From Romboutsia faecis (lineage in GTDB: Bacteria; Bacillota; Clostridia; Peptostreptococcales; Peptostreptococcaceae), in the NCBI RefSeq assembly GCF_014323405.1, contig NZ_JACRWE010000002.1:558001-622000 (forward strand): a stretch of 64,000 nucleotides of DNA, read 5' to 3'. A model generated the notes under the pieces. It saw only the letters and a list, made by a program, of their open reading frames with translations. It ran no database searches and had not been told where the DNA came from. Below, in pieces: positions 53,926-62,842 of this stretch. Numbering within the stretch: the first letter of the stretch is position 1; every line of letters starts with the position of its first letter. Made by a program: the position numbers and the translations under genes.

Positions 53926-54012
53926 AATGTGTTAATATGTTAATATAGCAATAATAAAAAGCTATATAAATTAAGTGATTTATGTCACTATATACCCTTT
54001 AATCCCTAAGAT

Positions 54013-54047
54013 AAAAAGACTAGATTACAAGATATCTAGTCTTTTTT
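54013..54047 (+). terminator. Terminator upstream of DUF4236 gene
   Basis: AAAAGACTAGAT pairs with ATCTAGTCTTTTTT. It lies downstream of the repeats, so late transcripts must pass it or start after it. Confidence 0.83.
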
Positions 54048-54100
54048 AGTATTAATAAGTATAATAGTATTTAATAGAAAAATATTTAGGGGAGATAATA

Positions 54101-54580
54101 ATGGGATTAAGATTTAGAAAAAGTATAAACCTTGGTGGTGGAGTTAAGTTAAATGTAAGTAAGAAAAGTGTAGGTATAAGTGCAGGAGTAAAAGGAGCAA
54201 GAGTATCTATTAACTCGAAAGGTAGAAAGACAACATCTGTAGGAATTCCGGGTACAGGCGTTTCTTATGTATCAACTAGTAATATATCTAAAGGGAAAAG
54301 CAATAATACTACTAATAATAATAAAAGTAACATTCTAGTAAGTGAGCTTGAACTTACAGAAGAAAATGTATTAAAGAGATCTAATGAGTATAAACGTATA
54401 AGTAAAGCTCTTTTTATAATAGCTATATTATTATTTATAGCAGCATTTCCTTTAGGAGCATTTGTATTCTTACTATCTATAGTGGCTATACTATTTGCAT
54501 GCTTAACGAATATCATGGGAAGATTTATAAAATGGCAAGGATTAAAACAATTAAAGGATAAGGATATAAAGGAATCTTAA
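54101..54580 (+). CDS. DUF4236 membrane protein (prophage accessory gene)
   Basis: A 159-residue protein. Residues 1-55 are a DUF4236 domain (GLRFRKSINLGGGVKLNVS, GIPGTGVSYVSTS), residues about 100-145 hold two membrane helices. It sits between two terminators, so it forms its own unit inside the late-gene entry, like a moron. Function unknown. AGGGGAGA precedes ATG. Confidence 0.8.
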   Translation: MGLRFRKSINLGGGVKLNVSKKSVGISAGVKGARVSINSKGRKTTSVGIPGTGVSYVSTSNISKGKSNNTTNNNKSNILVSELELTEENVLKRSNEYKRISKALFIIAILLFIAAFPLGAFVFLLSIVAILFACLTNIMGRFIKWQGLKQLKDKDIKES

Positions 54581-54599
54581 GAGTAGGATTCCTTTTTTA
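54568..54599 (+). terminator. Terminator spanning DUF4236 stop
   Basis: AAAGGAATC/GGATTCCTTT stem then a T-run. Confidence 0.83.
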
Positions 54600-54614
54600 T
54601 TTGAAAGGATATAT

Positions 54615-55004
54615 ATGATTACTAAACTATGTGCAAGATGTAAAGTAACAATACAGTATCCTCAAACATACTGTGATCGCTGTAAAGAGATAGTAGATAA
54701 AGATAAGGAAGAAGCTAAAGTTAAGTATAGCAAAGCAGCCAATAGTAGATATAATAAAAAACGAGATCCTAAGTATGTTAGGTTCTATAACTCTATGGAG
54801 TGGAAGATACTATCTAAGAAGTACTTGCAGGATAAGAAGTATAAGTGTGAGGACTGTGGAGCTATAGCTAGTGAAGTACATCATATCAAAGCTATACAAA
54901 CAGAAGAAGGATGGCTATTAAGATTAGACTATAATAATCTTCGTTGTCAGTGCCTAGAGTGTCATAACAAGAAGCATAATAGGTTTAAAAGAAGAAAAAA
55001 ATAA
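54615..55004 (+). CDS. HNH endonuclease
   Basis: A 129-residue HNH nuclease with an N-terminal zinc knuckle (CARCK, CDRCK) and the core CEDCG, ASEVHHIKAI, NLRCQCLECHNKKH. HNH proteins next to terminase cooperate in cutting cos ends in many gram-positive phages. Confidence 0.92.
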   Translation: MITKLCARCKVTIQYPQTYCDRCKEIVDKDKEEAKVKYSKAANSRYNKKRDPKYVRFYNSMEWKILSKKYLQDKKYKCEDCGAIASEVHHIKAIQTEEGWLLRLDYNNLRCQCLECHNKKHNRFKRRKK

Positions 55005-55079
55005 CCAAAAGCCATATCAATATGACCTATTTAAAGCCGTGTGTACATATTAAAGGTATAAATACATTAAGGATAAAAT

Positions 55080-55200
55080 AAAACCTCTTAGAATGGCTCA
55101 CATGGGTAGGGGTGGGTGAAATTCTATGAATGGTTTTGGGGATAACGATACAAGGGGAGGTTTTTATACAAAAAACTCCCCACGGAGAAATTCAAAAATA
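55080..55200 (+). other. Candidate cos/packaging region
   Basis: Non-coding stretch between HNH and TerS with G-rich blocks (GGGTAGGGGTGGGTG) and an inverted repeat GGGGAGGTTTTT/AAAAAACTCCCC at 55154-55182. Position and composition fit a cos site; the nick points cannot be told. Confidence 0.5.
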
Positions 55201-55214
55201 ATTTGGAGGTGATT

Positions 55215-55682
55215 ATGGTGGCTGGTCAAAGACAACCTATTGAGTTAGTGGTGGCTAAAGGTAAGAAACATCTTACAAAAGCAGAAATTGAAGCTAGAAA
55301 AAATTCTGAAATAAAAGCTAAATCTGATAAAATAAAGACACCAAAAAACCTAACAAAAGAAGAGAAAAAAGAATTCAAAAAGATAGCAAATGAATTAGTT
55401 GAATTAGATATAATGTCTAACTTAGATTGTAATTCATTAGGTATGTATATAAGAGCATATGGAAATTATGTTAAAATTTCTGAAACATTAATAAATATGG
55501 ATCCAGTTAAAGATTTTGATACTTATAATAAATTATCTATATTAGAAGATAGATATACAAAACAGTGTAGGAGCCATGCAATAGATTTAGGACTAACTAT
55601 ATCAAGTAGATGTAAATTAGTCGTTCCTAAACCTCCAGAAGAACCTAAAAAAAATAAATTTGCTAAGTTCGGTGGAACATGA
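55215..55682 (+). CDS. Terminase small subunit (P27 family)
   Basis: A 155-residue DNA-recognition subunit for packaging, of the P27 type (NLTKEEKKEFKKIANELVEL, LGMYIRAYGNYVK, LGLTISSRCKL). ATG at 55215 follows TTTGGAGGTGATT. It overlaps TerL by four bases (ATGA). Confidence 0.9.
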   Translation: MVAGQRQPIELVVAKGKKHLTKAEIEARKNSEIKAKSDKIKTPKNLTKEEKKEFKKIANELVELDIMSNLDCNSLGMYIRAYGNYVKISETLINMDPVKDFDTYNKLSILEDRYTKQCRSHAIDLGLTISSRCKLVVPKPPEEPKKNKFAKFGGT

Positions 55683-57403
55683 TGAGAGATAGAGCTACAG
55701 AATATGCAAAAAGAGTTGTTAATGGTGAGGTAAAGGCTGGAGAGTTACATATTCTTGCTTGTAAAAGACATCTAAATGATTTAAAAAGGCAAAATACAGA
55801 AGAATTTCCTTATTATTGGTCAAAAGAACAAGCAAATAGAATAATAGACTATGCAGAAACGCTAACTATTGCAGAAGGTTCTGAACCTAAACCTGTAAGA
55901 TTATTAGATTGTCAAGCTTTTGATTTAGCAGTTCCATTTGGATGGTTTAAAGTAAATGGGAACAGACGATTTAGACGTAAATATAAATCTATGGCAAGAC
56001 AAAATGGTAAAACCTTTGAAAATGGTATAACTGGTACATATGTAGCAGGGTTTAGTAGTTATAGATTCGGTAAATTATTTACAGTAGCTACAAAAAAGAG
56101 ACAAGCACGGCTTGCTTGGGAGGAAATGGCTAAGTTTATAACTATAGATGAGGACCTAAACGAATTATTTAAGGTACAAGACTATAAATCTTTAATAACT
56201 GCATTAAAAACAGACTGTACAATAGAAGCTTTATCTAAAGAAGCAGGATTAGATGATGGTTTTAGGTCTATATATAGCTCAATAGATGAGTTACATCAAC
56301 ATAGAGATAATAAAATATATAAGGCAATATATAATGGAACTAGATCTTTAAAAGAAACTTTAGTTAGTATGATAACTACTAGAGGTGATAAATTAAATAG
56401 TTTCTGTAAAGAAATGGATGATTACTGTATAAAGATCCTTCAAGGCTTAACTGTCGCGGAGGATTTTTTTGTTGATATATATTGTTTAGATAAAAATGAT
56501 GATATATGGGACGAAAATAACTGGATAAAAGCAAATCCTTTTTTAGCATCAACTGAAGAAGGGCTTGAAACATTAAGAACAGATGCACAAACTGCTAGAG
56601 ATATGGGAGGTTCTGATTTAAGGGACTTCTTGGTTAAATGTCTTAATATGTGGGTGCAAAATACAGATGACCAATTTATAAATGTAGACAAATGGAAAGA
56701 ATGTGGCTCAGATAGAACTTTAGATGACTTTAGAGGACAAGAATGTTGGGTAGGACTAGATTTATCAAGTGGGGGAGACTTAACTACATTATCGCTTGAA
56801 TTTGATGATGAAGATGAAAATAGTTACTTATATTCACATTCATTTATGCCAAGAGGAAGACTAGAGGAACATGTAGAGACAGATTTAGCGCCATATGATC
56901 TATGGGAAGAGATGGAGTTATTAACGGTAACAGGTGGTAGCTCAGATTATAAAAATGATTATAAGTTTATTATTAATCATTTGAAAAAAATCAAAGAAGA
57001 GTATGGCTTAAAATTTATGGGGATAGGAGTAGATCCTCACAATGCTGATGGTATACTTTCTGATTTAGAGGAGTTTGGATGTCCAGTACTATTGATTACT
57101 CAGTCAGCTAAATTTTTAAATGATGCTACTGTAGATATGCAATTAGCTGTAAAAAGTGGGAAGGTTGAGTATGATAGGCGTAACGAACTACTAACATGGA
57201 GTTTTACTAATGCCAAAACAGTTAAAAACTCATTTGGAGAAATCAAAGTAGATAAAGAACCTAGAGCGAAGTTTAAGCGTATAGACCCAGTCGATGCGTG
57301 TATAGATGCTAGAACAGTGAAAATGAAAATTAAGACTAAAGAAGTTGTTAATGTTGAGACAGAACTTGATAAGTACTTAGCAAAAATGGGATGGAAAAAA
57401 TAA
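55679..57403 (+). CDS. Terminase large subunit
   Basis: A 574-residue packaging ATPase-nuclease. Features: Walker-type MARQNGKTFENG (about 105-116), YSSIDELHQH Walker B-like, VSMITTRGD motif, and the nuclease part with VGLDLSSGGDLTTL, GIGVDPHNAD and the late DPVDACIDA acid. Packages phage DNA through the portal. Two adjacent ATG codons at 55679 and 55682 could start it. Confidence 0.95.
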   Translation: MMRDRATEYAKRVVNGEVKAGELHILACKRHLNDLKRQNTEEFPYYWSKEQANRIIDYAETLTIAEGSEPKPVRLLDCQAFDLAVPFGWFKVNGNRRFRRKYKSMARQNGKTFENGITGTYVAGFSSYRFGKLFTVATKKRQARLAWEEMAKFITIDEDLNELFKVQDYKSLITALKTDCTIEALSKEAGLDDGFRSIYSSIDELHQHRDNKIYKAIYNGTRSLKETLVSMITTRGDKLNSFCKEMDDYCIKILQGLTVAEDFFVDIYCLDKNDDIWDENNWIKANPFLASTEEGLETLRTDAQTARDMGGSDLRDFLVKCLNMWVQNTDDQFINVDKWKECGSDRTLDDFRGQECWVGLDLSSGGDLTTLSLEFDDEDENSYLYSHSFMPRGRLEEHVETDLAPYDLWEEMELLTVTGGSSDYKNDYKFIINHLKKIKEEYGLKFMGIGVDPHNADGILSDLEEFGCPVLLITQSAKFLNDATVDMQLAVKSGKVEYDRRNELLTWSFTNAKTVKNSFGEIKVDKEPRAKFKRIDPVDACIDARTVKMKIKTKEVVNVETELDKYLAKMGWKK

Positions 57404-57423
57404 TTTGAGAGGAGGTGAATAAA

Positions 57424-58668
57424 ATGAAAATTACTAAAAGGTTTAAGAATGCCTATAAAGCATTTAAAAATAATTCAGCAGATATAGAACTAGAGCATCT
57501 TTTAGACTTTTTAGGGTTAAAAGGTGTAAATAAAGATGATCTAAGTGAAGCTACATATTTTGCATGTCTTAAAGTACTTAGTGAATCAATAGGGAAACTC
57601 CCATTGAAATTATTAAAATATACAGATAAAAATGGTGTTACAGCCGCTAGAGATCATCCATTATATAGAATTTTAAAAGAAAGACCTAATCCATATATGA
57701 CTGCAAGTACATTTTGGAGTACAGTTGAGTATAATAGAAATCACTTTGGGAATGCTTATATATTAATAGATGGAGCAGGAGAAGATACCAAGCTATGGAT
57801 TTTAGATGATAGAAAAATGCAAATTTGGTATGATGATGCTAGATTATTAGGTGAAAATGCTGATATTTATTATTTATATTCAAGTGGATCTAAGTTTTAT
57901 AAATTTGGTTCAGAAGAGATACTCCATTTTAAGACAAGTCATACATTTGATGGGATAACAGGTGTATCAGTACGACAACAATTAAAAACAAGCATACAAG
58001 GGAACTTAAAATCTCAAGAATTACTTAATAAAATGTATGAAAATGGGTTTACCGCGAAGGCAGTAGTACAATATACAGGTTCTTTAAGTGATGATAATGT
58101 AAAAACATTTATATCAGGTATAGAAGACTATGCAACAGGCAAACTCGAAAATGAAGGTATTAGAAATATAATACCTATGCCACTTGGAGCAACACTTACA
58201 CCATTAAATATTAAACTTGCTGATAATCAATTTATAGAAGTTAAGCAATATAGTGCGCTTCAAATAGCTAGTGCATTTGGAATTAAACCTTACCAAATAG
58301 GAGATTATACAAAGTCAAGTTATGCAAGTGCTGAAGCACAACAATTAAGTTTTTACGTTGATACTTTGTTATATATTCTTAAACAGTATGAAGAAGAGAT
58401 AAGTTATAAATTATTAAGTCAGTATGAACTAGATCAAGGGTTACATTTTAAGTTTAATATATCTGTAATACTAAGAGCAGACTTAAAAACTCAAATAGAA
58501 ACGTTGAGTACTGCAGTAGGTAATTTTATATATACACCAAATGAAGCTAGAGCTCTATTAGACATGGAAGCGAAAGAAGGTGGAGATAAATTACTAGGAA
58601 ATGGAGCGAGTATACCTGTTAATTTAGCAGGAATACAGTACCAGAAAGGAGATGATACAAATGAATGA
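57424..58668 (+). CDS. Portal protein (HK97 family)
   Basis: A 414-residue portal forming the dodecameric DNA gate. Typical stretches: YFACLKVLSESIGKLPLKL, HPLYRILKERPNPYMT, GITGVSVRQQLKTSI and IASAFGIKPYQIGDY. GAGAGGAGGTGAATAAA precedes ATG at 57424. It overlaps the protease-capsid gene by eight bases. Confidence 0.95.
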   Translation: MKITKRFKNAYKAFKNNSADIELEHLLDFLGLKGVNKDDLSEATYFACLKVLSESIGKLPLKLLKYTDKNGVTAARDHPLYRILKERPNPYMTASTFWSTVEYNRNHFGNAYILIDGAGEDTKLWILDDRKMQIWYDDARLLGENADIYYLYSSGSKFYKFGSEEILHFKTSHTFDGITGVSVRQQLKTSIQGNLKSQELLNKMYENGFTAKAVVQYTGSLSDDNVKTFISGIEDYATGKLENEGIRNIIPMPLGATLTPLNIKLADNQFIEVKQYSALQIASAFGIKPYQIGDYTKSSYASAEAQQLSFYVDTLLYILKQYEEEISYKLLSQYELDQGLHFKFNISVILRADLKTQIETLSTAVGNFIYTPNEARALLDMEAKEGGDKLLGNGASIPVNLAGIQYQKGDDTNE

Positions 58669-60595
58669 TGAAAAAATAGAAAAAGATTTTATTTTTAAAG
58701 CAGCAAATGTGGAAACTTGTGAAGTTACAGAAGAAGATCTAAAGAAAATAAATAAGTTTACACTATCTCCAGTGACTGCAGAGGAAGTATATGTATTTAA
58801 AACTGTAGTAGGAGATAATGAGTTAGACGATAGAAACTTTGAACCATTTAATTTAAATGCATTAAAAGATTTAAAGAAATTATATATTGGTAAAACAGTA
58901 ATAAAAGATCATAGAAGAAGTGCAGATAATCAAGTTGCAAGGATATTTGACACAGAATTAATTCAAGATGCTTCAAAATTAACAGGAGCAGGAGAAATAT
59001 ATACTAAATTAGTAACAAAGCAATATATGATAAAAACTTCAAAGAATGAAGACCTAATAGCAGAAATTAAAGGTGGAATTAAAAAAGAAGTATCTACTGG
59101 ATGTAAAGCAAAACATGCTTATTGTAGTATTTGTGGAACTGATAATGTTACAACCTATTGTAATCATTATTGGGGTAAAGAGTACAATACGGTAGAAGGT
59201 AAAAAAATATGTTATTTTACCTTAGATGGTGCAAAAGAAGCATATGAGTTATCTTTAGTTGCAGTTCCAGCCCAACCAAGAGCTGGTACAACTAAAAACT
59301 ATGGTGCTAAAATTAAAGATTTTATTGATGAAAATGAAAAAGAAAATAAAAAAAATAATGATATAAACAAAGAATCTGAACTTAAGTTAAAACTTAAAGC
59401 ATTAGATTCTTTTTTATTTATAAAAAATAATACGGAGGGATTAGTTATGAATAAGAAAATGAGAGAAATATTTGCTAAAATAGAGCAAAAAGAAGCAATG
59501 GCAAAAGGATTTATGGAAGATGGAGAAAATAAAGACTTAGCAAAGGCAGATACTTTATGGAAAGAAGTTGAGGAGCTAAAAAAAGAATTCGATCTAGCAA
59601 AAAAAATGTATGAATCAGAAAAAGAAAAAAATACACCGACAGATGATGATTTAGAAAAAGTTAAATCTGATAAAAATAAAGAAGATGAATTAAAGAATTT
59701 TACAAAAGCATTAAGAAGTTTTATTACAGGTAAAGGGTTGGTAGAAAGTGTAGATGCTAATGGTGGTTATACAGTACCTGTAGATGTGTCTACTAAAGTA
59801 GAGTACTATAAGGATGTTGATTATTCTTTATTACAAGACATAGATGTTGAAAAAGTAAGTACTAATAAAGGATCAAGAACTTATCAAAAGAAAGGAGAAG
59901 TAGATACTTTTGTTGATATAGATGAAAATGGAGAAATAACAGAAGAAATTGAAGCACCTACTTTTGAAAGATTAAATTATACTATACAAGATAGAGCTGG
60001 ATTTATGCCTGTATCAAATGACTTAATAAATGATAGTGATTCTAATATTATAGATATAGTATCACAGTGGCTAGGTAAAGCGGATGTTGCAACGTCTAAT
60101 AAAAAAATATTAGAATTAGTTGCTACTAAAGATGAAGTAGACTTAAAGGACGTTGATGGTATTAAAAAAGCGCTTAATGTTACATTAGGGCAAGCTTATA
60201 AGAATGGAGCTAAAATATATACTAACGATGATGGTTTAAATTATTTGGACACATTAAAAGATACTACTGGTCGCCCTTTATTAAACCCAGATCCAACTGC
60301 ACCATCACAAATGCAATTAAGATGCGGAACTACTGTATTAAATATTAAAGTACTACCTAATAAAGTATTTCCAACTAACACACAAAAAGTACCATTTATA
60401 ATTGGTAATTTATTTGATTATGTAAAAAAGTTTGATCGCCAATCTATGAGTATAATGGCATCTAATGTAGCAACTTTAGGTTCATTTAATGCATATGCTA
60501 AAAATATGACCTTACTAAGAGCTATCATAAGAGATGATTATAAAGTTAAAGATAAAGATTCGATTGTAAATGGATATATAACTATTGCTGAGTAG
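58661..60595 (+). CDS. Prohead protease fused to HK97-type major capsid protein
   Basis: A 644-residue fusion. Residues about 1-225 are a prohead protease: H84 in VIKDHRRS and S145 in KEVSTGC are the likely catalytic pair, with SLVAVPAQPRAG at the end. A cysteine/histidine cluster at 148-168 (CKAKHAYCSICG, YCNHYW) looks like a zinc finger. From about residue 263 the protein is a HK97 capsid protein, with a helical delta/scaffold region then GGYTVPVDV, DRAGFMPVSNDLI and the C-terminal fold. ATG at 58661 follows AAAGGAG. An internal start at 59447 probably yields capsid protein alone. Confidence 0.9.
   Translation: MNDEKIEKDFIFKAANVETCEVTEEDLKKINKFTLSPVTAEEVYVFKTVVGDNELDDRNFEPFNLNALKDLKKLYIGKTVIKDHRRSADNQVARIFDTELIQDASKLTGAGEIYTKLVTKQYMIKTSKNEDLIAEIKGGIKKEVSTGCKAKHAYCSICGTDNVTTYCNHYWGKEYNTVEGKKICYFTLDGAKEAYELSLVAVPAQPRAGTTKNYGAKIKDFIDENEKENKKNNDINKESELKLKLKALDSFLFIKNNTEGLVMNKKMREIFAKIEQKEAMAKGFMEDGENKDLAKADTLWKEVEELKKEFDLAKKMYESEKEKNTPTDDDLEKVKSDKNKEDELKNFTKALRSFITGKGLVESVDANGGYTVPVDVSTKVEYYKDVDYSLLQDIDVEKVSTNKGSRTYQKKGEVDTFVDIDENGEITEEIEAPTFERLNYTIQDRAGFMPVSNDLINDSDSNIIDIVSQWLGKADVATSNKKILELVATKDEVDLKDVDGIKKALNVTLGQAYKNGAKIYTNDDGLNYLDTLKDTTGRPLLNPDPTAPSQMQLRCGTTVLNIKVLPNKVFPTNTQKVPFIIGNLFDYVKKFDRQSMSIMASNVATLGSFNAYAKNMTLLRAIIRDDYKVKDKDSIVNGYITIAE
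59447..60595 (+). CDS. Major capsid protein by internal initiation
   Basis: An in-frame ATG at 59447 has the strong ribosome site CGGAGGG seven bases upstream, inside the fusion gene. It would give a 382-residue capsid protein starting MNKKMREIFAKIEQ, the normal beginning of HK97-type capsids with their delta domain. The long fusion could then supply protease copies at low level within the same shell. Confidence 0.75.
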   Translation: MNKKMREIFAKIEQKEAMAKGFMEDGENKDLAKADTLWKEVEELKKEFDLAKKMYESEKEKNTPTDDDLEKVKSDKNKEDELKNFTKALRSFITGKGLVESVDANGGYTVPVDVSTKVEYYKDVDYSLLQDIDVEKVSTNKGSRTYQKKGEVDTFVDIDENGEITEEIEAPTFERLNYTIQDRAGFMPVSNDLINDSDSNIIDIVSQWLGKADVATSNKKILELVATKDEVDLKDVDGIKKALNVTLGQAYKNGAKIYTNDDGLNYLDTLKDTTGRPLLNPDPTAPSQMQLRCGTTVLNIKVLPNKVFPTNTQKVPFIIGNLFDYVKKFDRQSMSIMASNVATLGSFNAYAKNMTLLRAIIRDDYKVKDKDSIVNGYITIAE

Positions 60596-60604
60596 GTATA
60601 AACT

Positions 60605-60892
60605 ATGATTACTATTGAAGATATAAAAGATTATCTTGGTATAGATTATGAAGATTTAGCTATAACAATTAGACTAAAACATCTAAAAAGAGTAGCTGAT
60701 CTGTATTTAGAAGGTGCTTTAGGTATAGATTATCCTCAAGAAGATGAAAGAGTTAAAGAAATAGCATTAATTATAATTGAAGATCTCTATGATAATCATA
60801 GCCTTAACGATAAGGTAAGTGGAAATGTAAGAAGATTAATTAATGATTTTTCTTTACAAATAAAGTGTGATATGAAGCGAAAGAAGGGTTAA
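60605..60892 (+). CDS. Head-tail connector (gp6-like)
   Basis: A 95-residue adaptor protein under the portal (MITIEDIKDYLGIDYEDLAI, IALIIIEDLYDNH), a helical family typical after the capsid gene. Nine bases after the fusion gene. Confidence 0.87.
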   Translation: MITIEDIKDYLGIDYEDLAITIRLKHLKRVADLYLEGALGIDYPQEDERVKEIALIIIEDLYDNHSLNDKVSGNVRRLINDFSLQIKCDMKRKKG

Positions 60893-60893
60893 A

Positions 60894-61208
60894 ATGGTTT
60901 ATAATAGACCGATTATAATACAAAAACTCAATGAAGATACAGAGGAGTGGAGCGATTATTTAAGGCTCCGCTCTTCTATTAATAAATCAAAAGGCTCTGA
61001 ATATTTATCATCAGGTACAGTTCAATATTCTCAGGAACTTGTTTTTAATGTGAGATACTGTACTCCATTAAAAGAAATATCGTTAAATACACAACAATAC
61101 AGAATAGTATTTGAAGATGTTATTTATGATATAGAAGATTATGATGATTATATGTTAAAACATAAGAATGTAAAACTTTTAGGAGCTGGAAGGCATGAGC
61201 AAATGTAA
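60894..61208 (+). CDS. Head closure protein (SPP1 gp16-like)
   Basis: A 104-residue beta-rich head-tail joining protein (PIIIQKLNEDTEEWSDY, VFNVRYCTPLKEISLNTQ, RIVFEDVIYDIE). Overlaps the next gene by 14 bases. Confidence 0.87.
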   Translation: MVYNRPIIIQKLNEDTEEWSDYLRLRSSINKSKGSEYLSSGTVQYSQELVFNVRYCTPLKEISLNTQQYRIVFEDVIYDIEDYDDYMLKHKNVKLLGAGRHEQM

Positions 61209-61587
61209 TTTAAATAGTTTAGCTGATACTTTATATAAAGAGCTTAAAAGCTATAGTGAAGATGTTACAGAAAGTGTAAAAAAGATTACCGAAGAAGTTG
61301 CGGTGGACTTAGTTAAGAGAACTAAAGCGGATGCAAAGATAGGAAGAAGAAGAGGTAAATATAAAAAAGCTATAGCTAGTAAAACTAAATATGAAAATAA
61401 ATATAAAAAAATTAAGGTTTGGTATGTTAAACAACCTGAACATAGATTAGCACATCTTCTTAATCATGGTCATAAAAGTAAAGATGGCGGTTTTGTAAAA
61501 GGAGATAACCATATAACTAAAAATGAAAAAATAGCAATTAAAGAATTAGAAACTAAAATAGAAAGAGTGGTTAAGGATGGATCTTAA
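61195..61587 (+). CDS. HK97 gp10-like tail component
   Basis: A 130-residue protein with the family end HRLAHLLNHGHKSKDGG, FVKGDNHI. Thought to act in tail completion. ATG overlaps the previous gene; AGGAGCTGGAAGG is upstream. Confidence 0.88.
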   Translation: MSKCNLNSLADTLYKELKSYSEDVTESVKKITEEVAVDLVKRTKADAKIGRRRGKYKKAIASKTKYENKYKKIKVWYVKQPEHRLAHLLNHGHKSKDGGFVKGDNHITKNEKIAIKELETKIERVVKDGS

Positions 61588-61906
61588 AGATATTATTACA
61601 GATGAAACTAATATAAAGTCTAAAGAAATTCGTTTCTTAAAACCACCTGGTTATCCATATATCGTGTTTAATGATGAACAACATTGTTATGGTTCAGATA
61701 ATAAGAAAGCTCTTATTATTAAACACACTGTGTCTCTTGAGTTATATACTAAAACAATAAATCAAGATGAGTCCTCAGATAAAGTTGAGAATTTAATATT
61801 AAATATATTAGGGACTGACTATAGGAGACGTAGAGATTGGATTGACAGTGAAGAACATTATTTAACTGTATATGATTTTGAATTCTCAGATAAGAAAAGG
61901 AGATAA
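61577..61906 (+). CDS. Tail terminator-like protein
   Basis: A 109-residue protein in the position of the gpU/tail terminator (PYIVFNDEQHCYGSDNKKAL, HTVSLELYTKTINQ). Overlaps gp10-like gene by 11 bases. Assigned mostly by place and length. Confidence 0.7.
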   Translation: MDLKDIITDETNIKSKEIRFLKPPGYPYIVFNDEQHCYGSDNKKALIIKHTVSLELYTKTINQDESSDKVENLILNILGTDYRRRRDWIDSEEHYLTVYDFEFSDKKRR

Positions 61907-61910
61907 GTAT

Positions 61911-62456
61911 ATGTCAGAAAGAATAACATTAGGAAGCGGAAATTTATATTATAAAGAATTCACAGGAGAAATACCTGAAAATGAAACTATAGAAACAGAG
62001 CAAAATAGACTTGGATATATAAGTGGTGGTGCGACACTAGAATATAAGCCTACATACTATGAGGCTAAAGATGATTTAGGTGTAGTTGTTAAAACTATAC
62101 TTACAGAGGAAGAAGTTATTTTAAAAAGCGGGATAATGACATTTAACGGAAAAACACTAGAAGTATTATGCGAAACTGGTAGAGTTACAGAAGATAGTTC
62201 CAAACATATAAGAACTGTAAAAATTGGTGGCCCAGGAAATGCTAATGGGAAATCTTATATAATTCACTTTGTACATAAAGATCCAGTTGATGGAGATATA
62301 AGAATTACTATAGTAGGTAAAAACCAAGCTGGTTTCTCATTGGCTTTTGCTAAAGATAAAGAAACTGTAATTGATGCTGAATTTAAAGCACTACCACAGG
62401 ATAGTGAAGGAACATTAATAAAATACCAAGAATTTGATAGTACAATAACAGAATAA
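61911..62456 (+). CDS. Major tail (tube) protein
   Basis: A 181-residue beta-rich tube protein (ITLGSGNLYYKEFTGEIPE, GYISGGATLEYKPTYYEAK, LEVLCETGRV). The gap between the connectors and the chaperone pair is where siphovirus tube genes lie. ATG at 61911 follows AAGGAGATAAGTAT. A terminator after it could raise the ratio of tube to later products. Confidence 0.85.
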   Translation: MSERITLGSGNLYYKEFTGEIPENETIETEQNRLGYISGGATLEYKPTYYEAKDDLGVVVKTILTEEEVILKSGIMTFNGKTLEVLCETGRVTEDSSKHIRTVKIGGPGNANGKSYIIHFVHKDPVDGDIRITIVGKNQAGFSLAFAKDKETVIDAEFKALPQDSEGTLIKYQEFDSTITE

Positions 62457-62460
62457 TGGT

Positions 62461-62485
62461 AAAAGAGGGATATCCCTCTTTTATT
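62461..62485 (+). terminator. Terminator after tail tube gene
   Basis: AAAAGAGGGAT/ATCCCTCTTTT palindrome followed by TTTT; probably partial, as essential tail genes follow. Confidence 0.75.
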
Positions 62486-62503
62486 TTACTTTAGGAGGAA
62501 TTT

Positions 62504-62842
62504 ATGAGCAGTATAGATTTTAATTCAAGAGAAAAAAAGTATTTAACTATAACACTTAATGATGATAAAAAAACAACTATTATGATTTTAAGCCCTAGTA
62601 AAAAGGTGATGAATAAGTTAGTAGAGATAAAAGATTTGATTGATGATGAATCTAATGATATATCTGAAGATGAACAGATAAATATATTATATGAAACTTG
62701 TTCAGTAGTAATGAGTAGAAACAAAGGTGGAATAAATATTGGAAAGGATCTATTAGAAGAAATATTTGATATAGATGATGTTCAATTTTTCTTAAGTAAA
62801 TATATGGAGTTTGTCGGCTCTAGAATTAAAGGAAAAAACTAA
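62504..62842 (+). CDS. Tail assembly chaperone (gpG-like)
   Basis: A 112-residue chaperone that wraps the tape measure protein during tail assembly. It ends GRIKGKN-like (SRIKGKN) with the slippery heptamer just before its stop. TAGGAGGAAT precedes ATG. Confidence 0.85.
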   Translation: MSSIDFNSREKKYLTITLNDDKKTTIMILSPSKKVMNKLVEIKDLIDDESNDISEDEQINILYETCSVVMSRNKGGINIGKDLLEEIFDIDDVQFFLSKYMEFVGSRIKGKN

